A stretch of DNA of 53,538 bases from an uncultured Lachnospiraceae bacterium (lineage in GTDB: Bacteria; Bacillota; Clostridia; Lachnospirales; Lachnospiraceae): positions 62,440 through 115,977 of the forward strand of contig CAJUBE010000012.1 in assembly GCA_910584725.1 (NCBI GenBank), given 5' to 3'. The first letter of the stretch is position 1. Every line of letters begins with the position of its first letter. Of the stretch, positions 50,104 through 53,538 are shown piece after piece. Both the position numbers and the translations under genes were made by a program. Under the pieces are notes generated by a model. It did not search any database. It was not told the origin of the DNA and saw only the letters and a list, made by a program, of their open reading frames with translations.

Positions 50104-50868
50104 TTACTCTAATCGTACCGAGATACCCTTCTCCCGCAGATATTTCTTTAAATCCCGTATCTCCATCTCCTTGAAGTGAAAGAGCGATGCCGCCAGCGCC
50201 GCCTCCGCCTTTCCTTCCGTGAAAGCCTCGTAAAAATGCTCCATCGTCCCCGCGCCGCCGGAAGCAATCACCGGGATTGACACATTCTCCGCAATGGCTC
50301 TCGTCAGCTCCAAATCATACCCTGATTTCGTGCCGTCCCCGTCCATGCTTGTCAGCAGGATCTCTCCCGCCCCCAGCTTCTCCGCTTTCATCGCCCATTC
50401 CACGGCATCTATTTCCATATCCACGCGTCCGCCGTTTTTATAGATGGTAAAGCCTTTTCCGTCGGCGCGCCTTTTCGCGTCGATCGCCACCACCACGCAT
50501 TGACTGCCGAATTTATCCGCCGCTTCGCTGATCAGATTCGGATTCATAATCGCCGCCGAATTGACGGAAACCTTGTCCGCGCCTTCCCGCAGAATCGCCT
50601 TAAAATCGTCCACCGTGCGGATGCCGCCACCCACTGTAAAGGGGATAAACACCTTCTCGGCAACCTTACGCACCATCTCCACAGCCGTGTCTCTCGCGTC
50701 GGAGGAAGCCGTGATATCCAGAAAAACGAGCTCGTCCGCTCCCGACTTGTCATAAGCCGCGCCGACCTCGGCCGGATCGCCCGCATCCTTAAAGTTGATG
50801 AAATTAACGCCCTTAACCACCCTGCCGTTTTTCACATCCAGACAGGGAATAATCCGCTTTGTATGCAT
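50104..50868 (-). CDS. hisF: Imidazole glycerol phosphate synthase, cyclase subunit
   Basis: HisF is the TIM-barrel subunit that uses ammonia from HisH to form imidazole glycerol phosphate and AICAR in histidine synthesis. The 254 residues match the family. Catalytic acids are in IIPCLDVKNGRVVKG and VVAIDAKR, and phosphate-binding glycines are in TVGGGIRT and IASGGAG. It lies 12 bp after hisH and is followed by a terminator. The other his genes are not in the window. Confidence 0.97.
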   Translation of the reverse strand: MHTKRIIPCLDVKNGRVVKGVNFINFKDAGDPAEVGAAYDKSGADELVFLDITASSDARDTAVEMVRKVAEKVFIPFTVGGGIRTVDDFKAILREGADKVSVNSAAIMNPNLISEAADKFGSQCVVVAIDAKRRADGKGFTIYKNGGRVDMEIDAVEWAMKAEKLGAGEILLTSMDGDGTKSGYDLELTRAIAENVSIPVIASGGAGTMEHFYEAFTEGKAEAALAASLFHFKEMEIRDLKKYLREKGISVRLE

Positions 50869-50880
50869 CGCCGCTCCATC

Positions 50881-51486
50881 CTAAACTTCCAAAAAGTTCT
50901 GTAATATCTTAAGCCCCGTCTCCGAGCTCTTCTCCGGGTGAAACTGACAGGCGAACAGATTGTCTCTCTCCACCGAAGCGTGAATCAGCGTGCCATACTC
51001 CGTAGATGCCTTCACGATCTGCAGATCGTCCGCCTGCAGATAATAGGAGTGCACAAAATACACATAGGATCCTTCCTGAATCCCCCGAAACAGCCTTCCC
51101 GGGTTCGGAAAAGTCAAAGAGTTCCAGCCAACATGAGGAATTTTCAGCCCCTCCTTATCGGGAATCCTCACAATCTTTCCCGGTAAAAGTCCCAGCCCTG
51201 CTACACCGGGTGCCTCCTCGCTGCTCTCAAACATAAGCTGCAGTCCCAGACAAATGCCCAGAAAAGGGATCCCTTTATCTGCCGTCTCACGGATGACGGA
51301 AACCAGCCCGTACCCGTGCAGCTTTTCCATGGCGTCGCCAAACGCGCCCACGCCGGGCAGAATCACATGATCCGCCGAGAGAATTTCTTCCCTGTTCCTC
51401 GTCAGCAAAGCCTCATGCCCCAGCAGAGCGACAGCTTTCTCCACACTCTTAATATTCCCGGCGTCATAATCGATAATCGCTACCAT
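50881..51486 (-). CDS. hisH: Imidazole glycerol phosphate synthase, glutaminase subunit
   Basis: HisH is a class I glutamine amidotransferase that provides ammonia to HisF. The 201 residues begin MVAIIDYDAGNIKSVEKAVA. The nucleophile Cys is in FLGICLGLQLMFE, and His and Glu are in CQFHPEKSSETG. I chose the ATG at 51486, which follows GGAGG; the frame is open upstream but without family sequence. It is directly before hisF. Downstream of the acidic repeat gene the gap is 67 bp. Confidence 0.97.
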   Translation of the reverse strand: MVAIIDYDAGNIKSVEKAVALLGHEALLTRNREEILSADHVILPGVGAFGDAMEKLHGYGLVSVIRETADKGIPFLGICLGLQLMFESSEEAPGVAGLGLLPGKIVRIPDKEGLKIPHVGWNSLTFPNPGRLFRGIQEGSYVYFVHSYYLQADDLQIVKASTEYGTLIHASVERDNLFACQFHPEKSSETGLKILQNFLEV

Positions 51487-51553
51487 TATTTCCTCCATGT
51501 CAGAGCAGTCTACTGCAGATGCCTTGCAATCAAGCCATATTCGAATCTCTGAC

Positions 51554-53538
51554 TCAATCTTCTGCCTCTTCACCTGCATTCTCATCCGCAGACACATCTT
51601 CCTCTGTGTTTTCGTCTGCCGATACAGGCTGATCCAACATTTCCTCCGGCAGCATATCCTCTTCCGGAGCCGCATCCGTCTGCATATCCTCTGCCGGCTG
51701 TTCTCCCTCAGTCTCCGGCTCCAGCCCGTCTATTCTCTCGATGATCTCCTCTTCCTCCGGCAGCACGTCCTGCCTGCCCTCGGGAATATCCTCGCCGTAA
51801 ACCGCGCCGCTTATAATCGCCTCAAGCCTCTGTGAATAAGCCACATCGTCCTCCAGAGCGATGATCTCTAATGCGTCAGCCTCAGACACCCCAAAGTCTG
51901 CCGACAGCCTATCTAAAATCTGCGCGTAAATATCACTGACTTCACCTACTACATTGTATGTTTCCGCCTCCGGCAGAATCTCCTGGTAGCGCGCCACACC
52001 GCCAATCAACGCATTCAACGACTCCAGGCGCATATCCAGACTGCCATAATTTTCATAAGATGTAAGCTTCCGATTCATCTGCAGAATCAGGTTACTCCTC
52101 TGGAACAGCACCTCATCCTGTTCATCCAATTCCTTCCCGTACAGAAGGTCGTACACCTGTGCATAATCCTGATGATCATATGCCACATGTGCTTCCCGCT
52201 TCTCCGTATAGTTTGGCAGGAAGGAAACCATCAGCACAATACAAGCCGCGATTGTGCCACAGAACACAAACACCGTTATCACCTTCTTCTTAGAAAGCTT
52301 CTTCTCCGGCGGTGCAAACAGATCTGTCTCTTCCTCTTCTTTTTTCTTCTTCTCTTTCTTCTTTTTCTTTTTCGCCTTCTTGCTCTCTTCCTCTTCTCCC
52401 TCGGCGCCTTCCTCTCCTTCTTCTCCGCCTTTTCCTTTCTTGCCCTTCTTCTTCTCTTTCTTCTTCTTTTTGCCTTTCTTATCCTCTTCCTTCAATTCCT
52501 CCAGAAGCGCTTTATTCTCATCGGTAACCGTTCCCGTCTCGCCGTCACTATCTGCAAGAACCTCCGCCGCAAGGGGATCTTCATCCTCCTCATCCGACTC
52601 CAGCAGGAAATTCATAAGCCTTGCGAAAAATCCCGGTTTCTTTTCCTCCTTTTCCTCCGCTTCGCCTGCTCCCGGCTCCTGCTCCGCAGCTTCCGCCAAA
52701 AGCGCCTCCAGCTCATCTCCTGTTTCTTCGGCTGCAGTTTCCTCGTCTCCGCCTTTCTTCTTTTTCCCGAACAGCTTCTTACGCTTCTTTTTCTCCTTCT
52801 TAGGCTTCCCACCGCTTTCTCTGGCTTCTATCTCCTCCGGTGTAAGTTCCCTGATACTCTCCGCCTCTTTGGCCGCCTCATCATTTTCGAAGAAGTCAAA
52901 GCTGCTGTCTCCACCGTCATCTGCGCCTTCCAGCATCGCCAGTATATCATCATCAGGTGAAACGCCCTGGTCAGCCCCTTCTAACAGATCATTAATTTCA
53001 GACAAAGCTTCGTCATGATCCATCCCTGACAGCAGCGAAGAGAGATCCTCATCGCTCTCCCCCGTCTCCTCCAGGGCAAAATCATTCGTTTCACCTTCTC
53101 CATCAGATAAATCGCCGTTCAATAGACGGTCAATGTCTTCCTCAGACATCAATCCGTCCATTTCATCATCCGTTCCCCCTGTTTCCTCCAATGCCAAGCC
53201 GCCTAAGGCCCCTTCATCACCGCTTTCACCCAGATCCAGATCGTCCAGCGACAAGTCATCTAATGCCATGTCGCCGCTGCTTTCGCCGAGATCCAGATCA
53301 TCCAGCGACAAGTCATCCAGCCCGGACGTCATACTCTCCCCACCGTCCGTCTCCTCCAAGGCAAAGTCAGCCATATCTGCATCGCTTCCGCCATCGCCCA
53401 AATCCAGATCGTCCAGCGACAAATCGTCCATAAGTCCATCATCAACGCCGCTCTCGCCCAGATCCAGATCATCCAGTGACAAATCATCCAGCCCGGACGT
53501 CATACTCTCCCCGCCGTTCGTCTCCTCCAGGGCAAAGT
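51554..53538 (-). CDS. Acidic repeat-rich membrane protein, 5' end outside window
   Basis: The frame is open to the window edge, so the true start lies beyond it. Visible from the N-terminal side are repeats around DDLSLDDLDLGES, a segment MSEEDIDRLLNGDL, and more acidic helices. A Lys/Glu-rich block with many KKKEKK runs (about 365-400 in the visible part), one membrane helix (VITVFVFCGTIAACIVLMVS) and an outer domain of about 220 residues with helical repeats and an acidic tail complete it. No family is recognised. The layout suggests a cytoplasmic charged tail joined to an extracytoplasmic domain. Confidence 0.82.
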   Translation of the reverse strand, partial: FALEETNGGESMTSGLDDLSLDDLDLGESGVDDGLMDDLSLDDLDLGDGGSDADMADFALEETDGGESMTSGLDDLSLDDLDLGESSGDMALDDLSLDDLDLGESGDEGALGGLALEETGGTDDEMDGLMSEEDIDRLLNGDLSDGEGETNDFALEETGESDEDLSSLLSGMDHDEALSEINDLLEGADQGVSPDDDILAMLEGADDGGDSSFDFFENDEAAKEAESIRELTPEEIEARESGGKPKKEKKKRKKLFGKKKKGGDEETAAEETGDELEALLAEAAEQEPGAGEAEEKEEKKPGFFARLMNFLLESDEEDEDPLAAEVLADSDGETGTVTDENKALLEELKEEDKKGKKKKKEKKKGKKGKGGEEGEEGAEGEEEESKKAKKKKKKEKKKKEEEETDLFAPPEKKLSKKKVITVFVFCGTIAACIVLMVSFLPNYTEKREAHVAYDHQDYAQVYDLLYGKELDEQDEVLFQRSNLILQMNRKLTSYENYGSLDMRLESLNALIGGVARYQEILPEAETYNVVGEVSDIYAQILDRLSADFGVSEADALEIIALEDDVAYSQRLEAIISGAVYGEDIPEGRQDVLPEEEEIIERIDGLEPETEGEQPAEDMQTDAAPEEDMLPEEMLDQPVSADENTEEDVSADENAGEEAED
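53218..53538 (-). repeat. Coding tandem repeat, 171-bp period
   Basis: Within the acidic gene a block encoding FALEETxGGESMTSGLDDLSL recurs after 57 codons (M at 53503 and 53332). Smaller units encoding DDLSLDDLDLG occur four times in the visible part. The array reaches the window edge, so its full length is unknown. Confidence 0.8.

Overview
The window looks like chromosomal DNA from a Gram-positive anaerobe of the Clostridia, most probably Lachnospiraceae. The evidence is gene content and signals: strong GGAGG ribosome sites, TTGACA/TATAAT promoters, an ECF vitamin transporter with fused ATPases, a minimal SufC/SufB pair, FeoAB, a YesM/YesN two-component system beside a CUT1 sugar transporter, a UPF0210/ACT pair, and DUF6512 and DUF6591 proteins. 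Almost everything from 2.6 to 36 kb and from 45.9 kb to the end is on the minus strand. No rRNA, transposase, integrase, phage gene or CRISPR array was seen.

Layout: 1-1.3 kb palindromic repeats and pta; 1.4-6.8 kb tmcAL and a sufC-sufB-like-cls-plsC operon (Fe-S and membrane lipid); 7-10.4 kb an HPr-like protein, a glycerol-1-phosphate dehydrogenase-like enzyme and a GH13 amylase under a LacI-type operator; 10.4-15.2 kb a Sel1 protein, feoAB and an SDR epimerase; 15.3-18.6 kb an ECF transporter (S, fused A, T); 18.6-21 kb upp, ACT and UPF0210; 21.1-27.1 kb a two-component system with sugar permeases and binding protein; 27.2-34.4 kb MBL hydrolase, FtsA-like ATPase, coaE, polA and a zinc-finger membrane protein; 34.6-37.2 kb a GH25 lysozyme and a HipA-like kinase-fold protein. 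From 37.4 to 48 kb lies a more AT-rich accessory stretch: PIN/RelB toxin-antitoxin, DUF4230 proteins, several broken genes, XRE and MerR regulators, small membrane proteins, Fic, tRNA-Leu and an ankyrin protein. The end holds lysA, ung, hisF, hisH and a large acidic repeat-rich membrane protein cut by the window edge.

The most striking signal is non-coding. Four copies of a composite hairpin element lie at 5952-6062, 24592-24687, 31103-31169 and 33987-34082. They share the loop TCC(T/A)AT(G/A)G and a TTTAGAA box, while their stems change by compensatory substitutions. All have one orientation and sit between co-directional minus-strand genes. I do not recognise this family. Second comes a decaying or frameshift-rich locus at 39.6-42.5 kb. 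One DUF4230 gene needs a -1 shift exactly on an A AAA AAG slippery heptamer, a lipoprotein gene needs the same kind of shift at another A-run, and two genes meet head to head with apparently missing starts near 40.8 kb.
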